This document shows positions 42,401 through 55,252 of a DNA stretch of 64,000 bases, one piece after another. The notes beneath the pieces were generated by a model. It ran no database searches. It saw nothing but the letters and a program-made list of their open reading frames with translations, and was not told where the DNA came from. Positions within the stretch are counted from its first letter, which is position 1, and each line of letters opens with the position of its first letter. The stretch covers positions 212,001 through 276,000 of the forward strand of contig JAJAGP010000864.1 of the NCBI GenBank assembly GCA_025084515.1. Reading direction: 5' to 3'. Origin of the DNA: Ancistrus triradiatus. Its lineage: Eukaryota > Chordata > Actinopteri > Siluriformes > Loricariidae. A program made the translations under genes and the position numbers.

Positions 42401-45400
42401 CTCGGCTTCTTGATGTTCAGAAGACTCCGTTCATACCATCTTTGAACCACCTCAGTTGGCAAGAAGTTGATTGAGGATAAAAAGATCAATCTCTGTATCC
42501 AGAATGTTTATATCAGTGTTGTGTTGTTCGTTCAGAAATAAATTTTTGGCGTGAGATAACGGGTTACATTTCCTCCAATGGCTCTTGCATGAAGATCAAA
42601 AAACTTCACTTGGCAGCGATGTGAGGGTTTTGCAAACCTGACCAGATTAGGAGTGGCACCATCAGAGTGGCTTTCTTAATCTTCTAGAACTAGAAGAGTT
42701 CTCCTGAACTACTACAATGCAATACCAGAAATCAGCAAACAGTAGGTGGAGGCTCTTCAGCAGCAGCTTCATGCTAATGCAGAACCTGATGTCTGGATGT
42801 GATCTCCTGGTATTTGAGTGGCGGTGTAGCTCCTGAGACACACTATTATTTTAGGCAGGGGTGGCAGCAATCAAGTCATATTTTACTCCAGACACACATC
42901 ATGCACACATCACAAAGCCCTTCCATGCCTCAGGCAGTGGAAAAAATCCCAAGCTTTCCCCTCAGACAGACAGATGGATAGCCCATAGCGGCATTGCCAA
43001 AATTGTGCCTGGATCGTCTACCAATTAAGATATCAAAAGCCCTCACTGTAGCTCACTGACAGCTGCGTCAATTGTTTGCACCTGCTGCTTTAGCGTCGTG
43101 CTAAACGCGTCTGGAGCGGATTACTCCGACACACTTCACCTTTCCTACCGAAGATTTATTCCAGCACATCATCCTCCAGGAGAATTCAGAACGCGTGACG
43201 GCTCATTGTGTAAAAATATTTACACTCGCCCAAATAGATGCCACCTTCTGTCAGAGCAGGGTAACTCTTGGCTTTACAGGAGTTGCTTCCAGTGTAGAGA
43301 GATACTAAGCTCAGAAACTGCAAACACATCTATAGCAGGGGTCCATGTGGCAGAATATCGAGTTATACAGAGCACCATGGGTCCACTTATCAATAATATG
43401 TTATGTTATAGTTATATATGGTCATTATAACTAAAACAACACATTTAATGTGGCCTAAGACTTTTTCACGGTACTGTAAGCAAATCCAAAATGAATACAA
43501 AGGTAATATTTGAATCTATAATGCACTGCTACTACGTGTCAGTAGTTTGTATATTTTGAGGTTCATAAAGAAGCAAAGGTTTGACTCGTGAAAATACTGA
43601 ATGGCTAAATAAATGAAAAATAAATCACAAGATACAGTCAGTTTAAGTTGTGTTTGTAGGTGAATACGGTCTAATTTTTAAATCAGTCACAATAATTGGT
43701 GTGAAGTTTTACAAAAGCTGTGGTAGTTAACGAGAAACAGTTAATTTCTGGGTAGAGGATAAGTGAATGTTAATAAAGCACTGATAATCTGCTAAAGATA
43801 GCAGTAAGGACAATTCTATCCATACCTAATAGCAATGATTAATAACTTCTTACGTGATGCTTAACAGTAGTACTGGTTTCAAAGCAGCCTTACGGATAAC
43901 AGAGACTCCAGCGGTGACAGTGTAAAGGAAGAAGAAATATAGACATTTTGACTTGAAATACCTAACTGCAAATGAAACACTATTCATACTTCAACTCTGA
44001 TCGAGAGAGAAATGAGTTTGGTTTTGTAATTCTTCTGTGCTGAGGTTCAGGTTCACACCTGAACCTTCCTCTTAGCATGAACCTGGGTGTGTAAATTCCA
44101 CCTGCTCCATCACTTCATGGTCTCTGAAGGCAGAACAGCAGCAGAGGGAAGGTGGATAAATCCCAGGGGTCTTTTTTTACCTCTGTGATTGACTTTTCAG
44201 CACACTCTGCCCGGCTCCTGATAAGCCTGTGAAAGCTGAACTGTGTCTCAGATAAAGAGCTTCATTGTCCTCCATCGAGCTGCTCCATCCCTCCAGTTCC
44301 TGCATGGAGGGAACAGAAACAAAGTCGCTCTAATAGAGCAATCCAGAACCTGGCTACAACAAACCTGTTATTCTCCTTCTCTCGCTCGCTCTCTCTCACA
44401 CACACACACAGGGCACTGAAGAAGTCAAGCCAGGTTTATCCAGTCACTGAATTTAAAAAAGGAAACCATGTGGTCATCCAACGTTCATCGAATTTAATTC
44501 CTCTTTCTTGTCTCGACGAGCGTTAAGCTGACCACATCGTTTCCTTTTTCTTCATTCGTCCTCATCTGCTTTTTTCGGATGACAGGTGCTAAACATCTCA
44601 CCCCTCCCCCCCTCCCAGGTCCGTCTCCAGGTGGTTTGAAAGCTAACGGAGCACTGGACCGGGGAGATGCTGACCTCAGATCAGATCGTCATTTCTCTCT
44701 CACACTCATCCTGAACAGCTGCAGAAGGAGAAACACCAGCTGTTAAAAGAAAAAAAAAAGTTTTCCAGGTCCAGATTCTGACAGGGAAACAGGTTCAAAA
44801 GGGGGCAGGGCTTAAATCAAAATTGATTGTATAACCGGAAAGTACTTGTACCTCATTACTGAGTGCTTATAGTTTCTTGTATTATTTCTGCTTCTTGCTG
44901 CAGCTAAATCTAAAAACCAATCAAAACAGATTCATTTATCTGTGATTTAAAAGTGAAATAATAATAACTGCATTATTTTTTGTGAAATAGACAGATGATA
45001 GACGGTGATGTGCACACGGAAATCGGTTGTCATTAAAGCGAACTAACCACGATGCAGAACATGAAGATTAGGAGTTGACTGTCCATGACAGGCTTAAACC
45101 AGCCAAGGTATCAGCACAAAAACACACTCAGCAAACCTTAGAGGAATCATTCTGCAAAAAAAAAAAAAAAAAAAAAAAGCCTTACGACAAGAAAAGCCAA
45201 AGATAGCAAGACACAAACGCTTTCACCAATTCCCCTGGAAAAGAACACGGTGCCAATTCAGGAAGGATGAGAGACGGGTTCAAACAACTTTGAATACTTT
45301 AGACACAAAATATACACTAACAAAGTATCGTCTAATTATCGTTATAGAATAATACCCAAGTTTTCCTTTTCATCTTCATTTATGTGCACTAACCTAATAT

Positions 45401-46520
45401 TATTTGGTAGTGTTATATAAGAGCCTTTTTGTAGCGTACTGTGCCAGGGTAGGGAATTTGTACTGTTGTGCATTGCAAAAACTTATTTTGTTGTGAACCT
45501 ACTTTTTGTCGGTATTAAAGCATATTCAGTATGAAATTCAGAACTTTTTAAATGTATTTTGTTTCTAAAAACAAAAAAAACTGTTGTATAACAGCCCTCA
45601 CAGGTGGGATGTTATTTCCTGATAACACACTCACCTTTGCTTAAAACATGCACTATAAATATGGATTCGAATTTAACTTGAACATACTTAACATACTGAA
45701 ATAAATCCTCCAGCATGGGAAACTAATTTACGATTCACAGATTCTTGAGCAGCCCTGAAGTCGAGCGCTGATCATTGCTCAGTGTCATCGTGTTTAGTTT
45801 TTTTCCCCCATATTGTTATGTCTCGGTTCTCTCGTTTGTCTGTCGTCCTCACTCATTACCGTGCTACTTAACGTCAGCCGTTTCCATCTGCTCGGCTCCT
45901 CATTGTTCCATCTCATTTAGTGTAGAAGCCGGCGTTTACCTATTAATGATATTAATGATATTAATGACAGCTCGGGTTCTTCTGGAACCTTCTGCTGGAT
46001 TATTGATCATGCACTGACACGTGAAGAGCTCCGGCTTCAGTCCGATGGAAGCTCGTGAGAAAATTAAGAGATCTTTATTGAACTTTATGTATATTTGAAC
46101 TGTAGGTATATTTAAAATATTTAACACGGTTTCAGTTCAGCTCACGTCATTGCTAACAGACTAAACGTTTTGCAACTACTACAGGACTACTTGCACATTT
46201 CTAAGCTCCACTCTACAGTTACTACTACCACTACTAATTAATTTCCCTGGCTCTTAGCTTTGCAAGATCCCCTTGTTCCTCTGGATCTTAAACTCTACAT
46301 CCCTTCGACCACTACTTTCTTCTGTATAGCTTTTCATAACCTAGGTCTAATTTTCTAGTAGCCTTGCTTCCTTGGATGTCTACATCCATAGATCCATACG
46401 TTTTTTTTATCTAGATCTCCAGACATCATTCTTTTAGGACTGAGATTCTCCTACATTTTATAGTCTTCTAGGTTCCCTACGATCCTGTATTTATTCAGCA
46501 CCCTAAATACATCGTACACG
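42401..46520. other. About 4 kb without a recognisable gene
   Basis: Mostly unique DNA. Poly(A) run at 45157-45178. Around 44030-44290 is a non-repetitive stretch of moderate GC with an inverted repeat 'aggttcaggttcacacctgaacct'; see findings. Confidence 0.4.
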
Positions 46521-46522
46521 GG

Positions 46523-46660
46523 GCAGGTACTGGACTTGACCTGAAGGCTTGGGGTTAAAGTCCCAGCACGGCAAAGGTGCAACTGCTCGGCTTTTGGAGC
46601 TTTGCAAGAGCCCTTAATCCAAAAAGCTTTTGGAAAGATGCTGTCATGTCTGTAAGTTCT
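46523..46660 (+). mobile_element. Heavily decayed SINE
   Basis: 'ggtactggacttgacctgaa', 'gggttaaagtcccagcacgg' and 'gcaagagcccttaatcc' align with the 41064 copy; the tail is lost. Confidence 0.55.
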
Positions 46661-47089
46661 GCTCACAATGCAGGATAAAGTTGACATTTTACCACCATGA
46701 TTTTAGTGGGGCACAACAATACTTGACTGGGGCATGTGCCTCTGTAAAGTGGGCTAGATGATGCACCTGGTGTACAGTACACACTGAAATTGTGTAGATG
46801 AGGTCAGAGCTTTTTTAAATGAGCAGTTTCTGGATATGAATGTTAATAAGACATTGTTTTTGGTCTGTATCTGCAACAAGAAGGAGCTAATGAGAATATT
46901 TACTCCAGCTTTAATCAGCTTTCCATACAGCTGTAGCTAATTAATGTAATAATTAAAATCACTATCTGTTGTTCAATAAGTGCTGAAATGAAGTTTGGGC
47001 CATGTGGACCCTGCTGAAGCTCTCTCTGTCAACGTGATTGGTCTACAGAAGTCTTTCTGCAGAATGAGAGGTAATGAGCAGGTTCTCCG

Positions 47090-47420
47090 GTGTTTAGAGC
47101 AGAGCAGCTCATGCGTGTGAGCAGAACTGAAGAGCTTTGAGTGTGGAATAAAGTCATTAAGTAAAGCCTCTCTTCCCGCCCGCTCGCTCATCAGCGGATA
47201 ACTTGACATCCTGACCCCCCCTGCGCCCGTTTAATTTATTGATCTTCATTTTATTTGAGTTCGCGCAGAGCCTCGTGCGCCGCTTTAAATTAATCCCGCT
47301 TAATTTCCATCCCACCCGCGGATGCATGAATGAGGCCTCTGTTCGCCGGGGCCACCCAGTTTTATGAGAATCTGCAGTGAATTAGAGAATCTGTCAGTGC
47401 TGAGGGAGGATACGCGCCGC
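47090..47420. promoter_or_regulatory. Candidate conserved non-coding element
   Basis: Non-repetitive, with homeodomain-like TTTAATTTATTGATC, TTAATTTCC and a GATGCATGAATG word in a GC-rich frame, no coding potential. It lies in the desert beyond msc. Conservation is a guess until aligned. Confidence 0.25.
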
Positions 47421-47714
47421 CGTTCCACCTGTAACGGGGAAAAGAAAAGAAAAGAAAAAGGATAAGAAAAAAGAAAATGTGCCTTTTGTCCATTATCTCG
47501 CTGGCTTACCTGACACGAGTTAACCTGGAGGTCAATAACATCTGTGGAGCGTTGCGGAGTCGCTGAGCTGGAGAGAGACAAGCTCAGAGAGAGCTTTGTT
47601 CATGGCCAGACCACCAGATCTGCTCAGAGCGCCTCCAACTGTGAGAAAACCAGACCGGCTGAGACATGCAGTACATTTATACATTTTGTACATAAAATAT
47701 AAATATTGTCATTA

Positions 47715-47945
47715 AGGTGGCACTGTGGCTAATTAGCACTGTCACTGCACAGCTGCTGAGATCCAGGTTTGATTCCTGGTGTGGACTCTGTATGTGTGGA
47801 GTATGCATCCCCTACAATTTCCTCCCACATTCCGTAGACACACATGGGTCAATTGGTGTTTCTAAAGTGTAACAGCGTGTATGTACCCTGCTATGGATTG
47901 GTACCATGTCTAGGTTTGGTTCCTACCTTGTGCCCTGTGTAATGT
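47715..47945 (+). mobile_element. SINE (plus strand of an inverted pair)
   Basis: Head 'ggcactgtggctaattagca', B box 'ggtttgattcctgg', 'tatgtgtggagtatgcatc', 'gctatggattggtacca' and tail 'ccttgtgccctgtgt'. Confidence 0.8.
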
Positions 47946-47984
47946 AATGAGATATGTAATTTATTATTCGGACTGTGTGTGGTT

Positions 47985-48112
47985 TCAAATGGGGAGACAA
48001 ATGGGGACAGATGGGGAGAACATGCAAACTCCACCCAAGAAGCCCCTGAGCCAGGTCATAAACCAGGGTCTCTGGAGCAAGGAGGTGGCGAACGAATGTG
48101 CCGACATGCCTC
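47985..48112 (-). mobile_element. SINE fragment (minus strand of the pair)
   Basis: 'gatggggagaacatgcaaac' and 'ccaggtcataaaccagggtc' are the complement of the family's 5' half. Tail-to-tail with the copy ending at 47945. Confidence 0.75.
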
Positions 48113-48130
48113 CCTGTTCTTTAATATATA

Positions 48131-48540
48131 CTGTACTGTGCAAAAGTCTTAGGCCACCATTAGATTTGTTGTTTTAGCAATTGTATAATAACCATATATA
48201 TATATATATATGTGGTTTTATATAGATAGAGAGATAGATAGATAGATGTGTGTGTGTTTGTGTGTCTGTATATATGTATGTAAAATCTATCGGTCTATAG
48301 GCTACAGTGCTAAGTGTGGCCTCGGCTTACACTTGATCAACGTTGCCTACAGTCTGAAGTAGCTTGATCAGGAATTGGCTTTTTGGAAGGAAAAATCACT
48401 TTTTCAGAGCGGGAACAGGTGAAAAGGCTAACATCTCACAGAGCTCTCAAAGATTGGAATGAAGATCAGTGGAAATCATTGACAATATGCTAAAACAACA
48501 ATATCTGATGCTGGCCTAAGACTTTTGAACAGCACTGTTC
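48131..48540. mobile_element. Non-autonomous Tc1-type element (TIR ...CAAAAGTCTTAGGCC)
   Basis: Left 'tgtgcaaaagtcttaggcca' is mirrored by 'ggcctaagacttttgaacag' near 48513; inside, 'ttgttgttttagcaattgt' is mirrored by 'gacaatatgctaaaacaaca'. About 410 bp, no transposase. It has acquired internal (TA)n and (GATA)n microsatellites. Confidence 0.8.
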
Positions 48541-48544
48541 CATA

Positions 48545-49575
48545 TATTACAAATATATTTAAAAAATGTGAATTTCTCTCTGCTTGTAATGGTCAGGGGA
48601 GCATGCTTATATATAAGGGTCCTTTATTTACCTTTAAGGGTCATACAATTACCTAAAATAATACTCTAGTTTTGTCAGAATCTAAATATATTTAAAGCCT
48701 TTTTATTTAAGAGGTTGTTAAATAAAGAAAATGGGTCTTAGTTCTGGAAGTGGTGATGATGCCTGGTAGCATCTAATTAAAACTTTAAAATGAGATATTT
48801 TATTGTTTTTATACTCGGGCATCATTACAGCTCATTCGTGAGCGGGTTGCACAGCTGAATGAAGATGAAACTGTTTCTGTCTCGGCTGGGTGACGATGTA
48901 AAAAACGCGTGAACAACGTGTAAATTCTCCCCTTAAATTAACCAAATCCCTTCAAAGTGTCCTGCCGGTTAAGCTCGCCAACTGGAAATGGAGCAGCGTA
49001 GGAAGGAGCGATGCGTAAAGTCTAATTTTATTGATTAGAACGAATGTTAAATAAATAAACTGGGATTTTTCCCTCTTGTGTGCATGTTTGTGGGGTTTGA
49101 ATAGGGCACCTGGGAGCCAGCCGGCTTTGTTCAGGGTCCATTTACATGCCACGTCCATTACTATTCAAATTAGCAGCAGCATTAAGCAAACACAAAGCCT
49201 GGACATGCACACAGACACACACACACACACACAGATCCCAGACTTTCATTTGTTTATGTTCGAAATGACACGAAACCAATGGAGTTACTTCAGGCTAAGA
49301 TCTCTTACTCTCTGCACCTCATTAGTACCGGCATTAACATAATGTACATTTAAAAACCTTTAAAAATCAAGTCATTTTCTTTTTATTTGTGCTTGAGTAC
49401 AAAGTGAACATAAGCTTTTAAAATCCACTGAGCATCCGACATCATCAGTCCAGAATCACTGTTAGTTTATTACAAGAGCAGATCTGCTCACATAAACACT
49501 ACTGAGATAAAGTTTTAAAGCTTGTTTTAGCTTTAATTTTTTTATTAATGTTTGCAATTAGTGTCCGTTGGTTGA
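48545..49575. other. No gene seen
   Basis: Unique AT-rich DNA with a short (CA)n at 49214-49232. Confidence 0.4.
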
Positions 49576-49579
49576 TTCG

Positions 49580-50130
49580 GTCAGTTCTAGAATCCTTTGT
49601 GTGGCTCAGAAGGGGGCAGGGCTCAGGATCTTAAAAATGTTTTTTAAGATTATTTTATGCTGTTCCAGAATTGAAGTTTTCTAGAACACTTAAGTCTGCA
49701 TGATCATCTGCTGTTACCGAAAAGATCATGCGATCTTGGAATCTTTTCTCTGGCTCTAGGATCACCAGGGTGGCTCTAGATTTTTCGTTATGATTCTGGG
49801 ATTTTTATGTTGACTCTAGGATCATCAGTACTGTTCTAGAATGTAGTAGTCTTGGTGACTTCAGGTGTTTTGATTATGGCTCTAGAATACTCGAGGTGAC
49901 TCTGGGAGGATTGATGTGGTTCTAAAATCCATCATCATTACGGTAGAATCTACAATCATCAGTAGATCTCTAGAAACATCAGGATGGATCTAGAGTTCAT
50001 AAGATGACTGGGAGTATTACTGTGGTTCAGAAATCTGCATGGTGACTTTAGGATCATCAGTACAGTGCTAGAAATCTAGAATCATCAGTGGGGCTCTAGA
50101 ATATAGGACCTTCTAAAAGCATCAGTCTGC
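49580..50130. repeat. Degenerate TCTAGAATCATCAGT array
   Basis: GGCTCTAGAAT, TCTAGGATCATCAG and TGTGGTTCTAGAA recur about every 25-40 bp with strong divergence over 550 bp. It is dense in TCTAGA (XbaI-like) palindromes. Confidence 0.75.
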
Positions 50131-50173
50131 AAGCATTGTGGACCAGCATTGTGTCTTGTGGTTAAACACCATT

Positions 50174-50231
<58 letters not shown>

Positions 50232-50240
50232 TGTGTGAGA
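50174..50240. repeat. (TG)n microsatellite
   Basis: About 30 TG units, then GAGA. Confidence 0.95.
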
Positions 50241-50369
50241 GAGATATTGTGATATTGAATTGTAATATTTTGGTGAGCAATGAACTGTGTACCATGTTGG
50301 ATGTATTTTAACAAATTTGTTCCCTGATTAAATAATTTACTTTATATTTGAAAACAAATAAAGTATACT

Positions 50370-50391
50370 GTGTGTGTGTGTGTGTGTGTGA

Positions 50392-50458
<67 letters not shown>
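50370..50458. repeat. (TG)n(GA)n compound microsatellite
   Basis: About 10 TG units, then about 33 GA units, a long purine mirror tract that could form a triplex. Confidence 0.95.
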
Positions 50459-50461
<3 letters not shown>

Positions 50462-53030
50462 CTGCCAGCTTTTGTTTAAACTTGGTTTGCTATTTAAATG
50501 CCCTAAAACAACAGCTCGCTTCAGTTTGTTTTGTGTATTTTCATGCCCGTGCCGTCATGCCATGTTTTCATTCGTGTGGATTCGTGTGATTTACAAAAAC
50601 ACAAATGAGACTCACGCTTCTACTCGCACTCTCACCCTTAAGAGAATGTGCGGTGGAAGATCCAAGCACGTTTGTATTTCATACTGATATGAAATTCTCT
50701 TTGTGTTTAATATGAAATAAACAGAGCAGGGGTCAGTGTGAATGCGCTGACGTTTGACAAAAAGACTCAGTGTTAAGTTTATTAAATATATATTTAGTCA
50801 TATTAAGTCGGTCATACACGTTCTGACTGAATATTTACTGCATAACAAGGTGTTGCATTTTCAGCATCTTTGTTATTGAACTTTTTCAACTTTTTCCATC
50901 ATTTTATTCGTCATAATTAAACCTTGTATTTCAGAGGCTTGCTGATATAAGGCCGGTTTTGCATCAGATACTTCTTAGAAACTGACAAAACATTTGGTGA
51001 TTAACAGCTGGACATTGTGAGTTCATGAAGCATATCTTAAACAAAGTAATAAAATTATTTTAATGAATGCCGTATTGCTTTCAGATCAACAATATTCTAA
51101 TTCCAACTTTCACAAATAAAGATTGACAGACCAGATTTGCAGGATAGAGCCTTGTGATGGACCGGTCTTTAAAATTTCAAACATAAATTTAAAAAGAAGA
51201 AGAAGAGATGGTCTGTGCCTTGCTGCTAAAAAAAACAGTTCAGAAAAAAACCTTCCACAATAAAAGTAAACACATGTTGTGCAATCGTTGATCCACAACT
51301 CTTTTATTATAAGGTCTCAGAACTGTTTTATTAGAGTGTAATGCCTGTAGAAGATTGTGCATAAAAACTCCAGTACACTAATATCACCGATACAGAGAAG
51401 AAGTGGCTTTTGACCAAGTGAGTAATCCTGAATTCGTCTCGATGTTGGGGCCGCAGATCTTTTAATCAGAAGCCTGAATCGGAACAAAAGCGAAATGACG
51501 ACGTTAATATAAAACAATAAGACAGACGACATAGTTCTGTGATTCAATACAGTTCATGTGACTCATAATGACATGTGCAATCTGTCCGGAATTAGTCTGA
51601 GATCTGAAACATCTCATTTCAAGAAGTCACGCAAGACATGAGCGTTGACTGAAGCTGGCTGAAAATCTGTGGACACATGACAACTGGAGTTACTGCCAGA
51701 TGTTGGCGCTGATGCTGGTGATACATTCTGGCTCGCAGTCTGAGTTCCAGTTCATCCCTGACGCTGTAGGACGGAGCTGAAGTGCAGAAGTTCTTCCACG
51801 ATTCTAAACTCAAACATTTATTTATTGGAGTCACTGTTACAGTAAGAGATTAAGAACAAACTTAAAGACTTTTTGAAACATGATCTGTTTTGCTTGTCAC
51901 GCAAGTATCAGCCCACACAATGCACACCTCCTTTTTATTCTTATTATTTCAGTCATCTTCACAATGACCTTCTTGAAAAAAAAGAATAAATTCTCAGCTT
52001 TTCATGAGGATAACACCGTGAGGGTAAAGTTGCCCCGGTGAGAATTAGAGCTCCATCTTTAGGTGTACGTGAATAGTTACTGGGCGTCTCTGAGAAACCC
52101 GCCAGAGGGAAAAAGGTGGAGAAACTCTCAGAAACAAAGCCGAAGTGACACCGGAGAGTTCGAGAATATCGGCGCGAGCGCTATCGGTGTCAGAGAGCTG
52201 CAGGCTGGAGGTGCTGCTGAATGGAGATGGAAGACCTGACCTTTAAACACAATGAGGTCTCATACGACCAGCCATTAAGACCAGGATGTCGCTTCAGGCC
52301 GTGCATCCGGATGTCATTGTTCAGCTTCTCTAAAGCTTGCGTCCATTAAATAGCTCCACATCCAACACCTGTTAGAAAATGGGAAAACTGCTGCTGTTTG
52401 GTCTGAATGTTGATCTTCAGACTCCAGGAACATCAGGTTCTGCTCTTTATTAAGGTTATACCCCATACAGCTACCAGCACATGAGTTCAGGCCTGCACTT
52501 TGAGTTTCGATCTTATTCTTTTGAGAGCGTGATCCCACTGTCTGGGCTCATCTATAGGAGGATGGTTCCTCACTTAGGACTGGCTCTTCTTGAGTTTCCT
52601 CTTTGCATCTTGCTGGACGTTCTGGGGTTCAGAGTTGGATTTTTGTAAAGCAGCTCCATGATGATGTCTGTGGTTTAAAGCATTTAAGAGTTATTTTACC
52701 TGAAAGCCTGAAAGTCTGGTTCAAGACGAGTCTGAGTCTTTTCACACTTAGTCAAAAAAATGTATATCAAGTTTTAAAATAGAACACACATATATTAACA
52801 ACGTCCTTCCCACCGAGTCCAAAATGGATGGACTGCAATGCTGCGTAAAATTATTAATCGGAGTCGGTTCCAATTTCTGCGTTGTTCGGATGCATTAAAA
52901 TCAGGCTGACCAATCAGAGCTTGGTTGTCAAGCTGAACAGCTCATCCTGCTAGTAGCAGAGCACAAGAGCTTATGGGACAGGAAACACGCTGACGTTAAA
53001 GTTAATATGAACATCCATTCCTGCATTTCA
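50459..53030. other. No gene seen
   Basis: About 2.6 kb of unclassified sequence without a recognisable exon. Confidence 0.4.
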
Positions 53031-53035
53031 GCCCT

Positions 53036-53160
53036 GCAACACATTCCAAAAAAAGTTGGGATGAGGGCAATTTAGGGCTATTATTGAGGTAACAAACTAA
53101 ATCTTTGAGGAGCAAAGAGGGGCAGAAGAAGCTTTTCCATACTGCATTATATTACATTAC
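53036..53160. mobile_element. Solo terminal-repeat relic of a DNA transposon
   Basis: 'acacattccaaaaaaagttg' and 'gggcaatttagggctatta' resemble a terminal repeat common in fish genomes. The matching opposite end is missing. Confidence 0.5.
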
Positions 53161-53653
53161 AGAGTTGTTAGTCTGTAATATGTGCTCACTATGCAAGTTA
53201 ATATTATATTAAAATAAGGCATGTGCAAAACACCTTTAGAAAGTGATAGGTGTTTTCTGTAACTTCACGTCAAATAAGAGTTTATTCCTGTAAACCTTGT
53301 ATAATGTCTTGAATTCAGTAAAATTAACAAAATGAGACGATACAGTGCCTAATTTCATAAATACACACAGAGTGTAAATATGACTGTCTTAATTCTGTTT
53401 TGTAGACCTTTCCTAGAATTTTAGTAGAACTGAATTCAGCATTTAGTCATTTTTAAGTTATTTTTAATTTAAAAGTATTAGAGTTTAGAAATACAAACAG
53501 TTTTATGACATGAACACTAAAAGTAATATTTGCTGTTTGATCTAATAAAGGTCGTCAGTAGCTGATCTGGTGAGCTCATGTTAATTGGTGCAGACATGAA
53601 CACTGAACTTCACATGGAAACACTTAAAGCATTACACACCTCTTGATTGCTCT

Positions 53654-53692
<39 letters not shown>

Positions 53693-54285
53693 AGATGGAG
53701 ATGGGGTCTGTCTTTTATCAGTGTGTGCGTGTGGCATGACAAAAGAGTCTGTACACCTGGACACACACACTGATGATACCCTGCTGGTTCTGTGTGTCCA
53801 ACATATTACCATCATTAGTGCTCTTGAAGTCTGAGGTTCTTCAGACGTCTTACTGATCTCACAAGAAGCATTTTAAGTTTCTTATAGAGAACTCTGTGAC
53901 GTTTTTACACACCCTCATGATCCTCAAACATCAGACCTTGATATCTAGAACATGATGAAAACCCTCCTGAAGCGGCACCTGAACTTGATTGAGATCTATT
54001 TATGGAAGTGTTTGTAGATCCTCAGTAATCTGATGAGTTTAGTTTAGATTTATGAAACACACAGGTCTGTTTCTCTTCAGCTTGTTTATATATTTTTGAA
54101 AACTTTACAAAATGTACAAATAAAAACAGGAACATTGGTAGAAACAGAAGTAGCTCTTCTTACTGATGAGAAATCATCAGTGTGCGAAAAATTGAGTGTG
54201 AATAATGAATCTTTAGGGGTTACTGATGAGTCTAATTAGTTATTTAAGTATTCACTTTGTCATTCAGCTAATTGCTTTTTTCGTT
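53160..54285. other. No gene seen; (TG)n at 53657-53690
   Basis: AT-rich intergenic DNA. Confidence 0.4.
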
Positions 54286-54289
54286 ATAT

Positions 54290-54935
54290 TTACGTTAATA
54301 TTGCATTTACATAGATGTTTTCCTAATCAAATACTTTAAAAGTACTCAATTATTATTTGCATAAATATTTCAAATCAATAAATCAATCAAGCAGTTAATC
54401 AGTAGATCAATTCATTGTTAACACTTTTCCCTAATTTAATTTAAATATAAAAAAAATTATATATGAATTAATCATTTTTATTTTAATTTCAATGAATTGG
54501 TTGATTCATTTCTTACTTGATTTATTTGCTGATTTATTTAATTATGTAAAAACATTTATCCCAGTATTTTTCCAGTTGTTTATCCAATTATTGACCTTCA
54601 TACTAACTGAATAACGAATCTAATCTTTGCATATATAATTATTAATTTAACTTGTTTATTTTCCTAATTCTTTATTTCCTTATTAACGTCAGTGTTTAAA
54701 TAATTATTTACTTGTTTTTAACTGTTTACTTCTTATGTACTTTTTCTGATTAACTCAGTTACTTATTTAATTATGTAATTAAATATAGTTTATATACCTA
54801 ATTGTTTATTTTATTTTTTCACTTATTTAATTAATTGATTGCCTATTTCATATATAAATAAAATAATTAATTTAGTTATTCACTTACAGCAATTAAATAA
54901 TTACTTATTTAATTATTTACATCATAATTAACTCA
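54290..54935. repeat. AT-rich low-complexity block
   Basis: TTATTTAATTA, TTACTTATTTAATTA and ATTTACTTATT words recur over 650 bp with very few G/C bases. No coding potential; matrix-attachment-like composition. Confidence 0.7.
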
Positions 54936-54939
54936 AATT

Positions 54940-55252
54940 GGGCAGCACGCTGGCATAAGTGGTAAGGCGCTGTTGCAACACATCTCCGGAGATCTCTGGT
55001 TTGACTTCTGGTCTGGGCTCTGTGTGTGGAGAGTTTGCATGTTCTCCCCGTGTCTTCATGGTTTTCTTCCCACATTCCAAAGAAATGTGTTAGGAAACCT
55101 GGTCTCTCTAAAGTGTTCGTGTGTGTGTGTGTGCGTGTGCGCCCTGAAATGGACTGGCACCCTCTCTAGGGGTTGGTTCATGCCTTGCACCCTGTGCTGC
55201 CGGTTGTGCCCAGCTCTTGACTACTCTGAACTGTATTGAGCGGGAATGAAAG
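54940..55252 (+). mobile_element. SINE, near full length
   Basis: 'gggcagcacgctggcataag' head, 'gagagtttgcatgttctccc', 'ttcttcccacattccaaag', 'gaaatggactggcaccctct' and 'gccttgcaccctgtgctgcc'. A (GT)n has expanded inside it. Confidence 0.88.
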
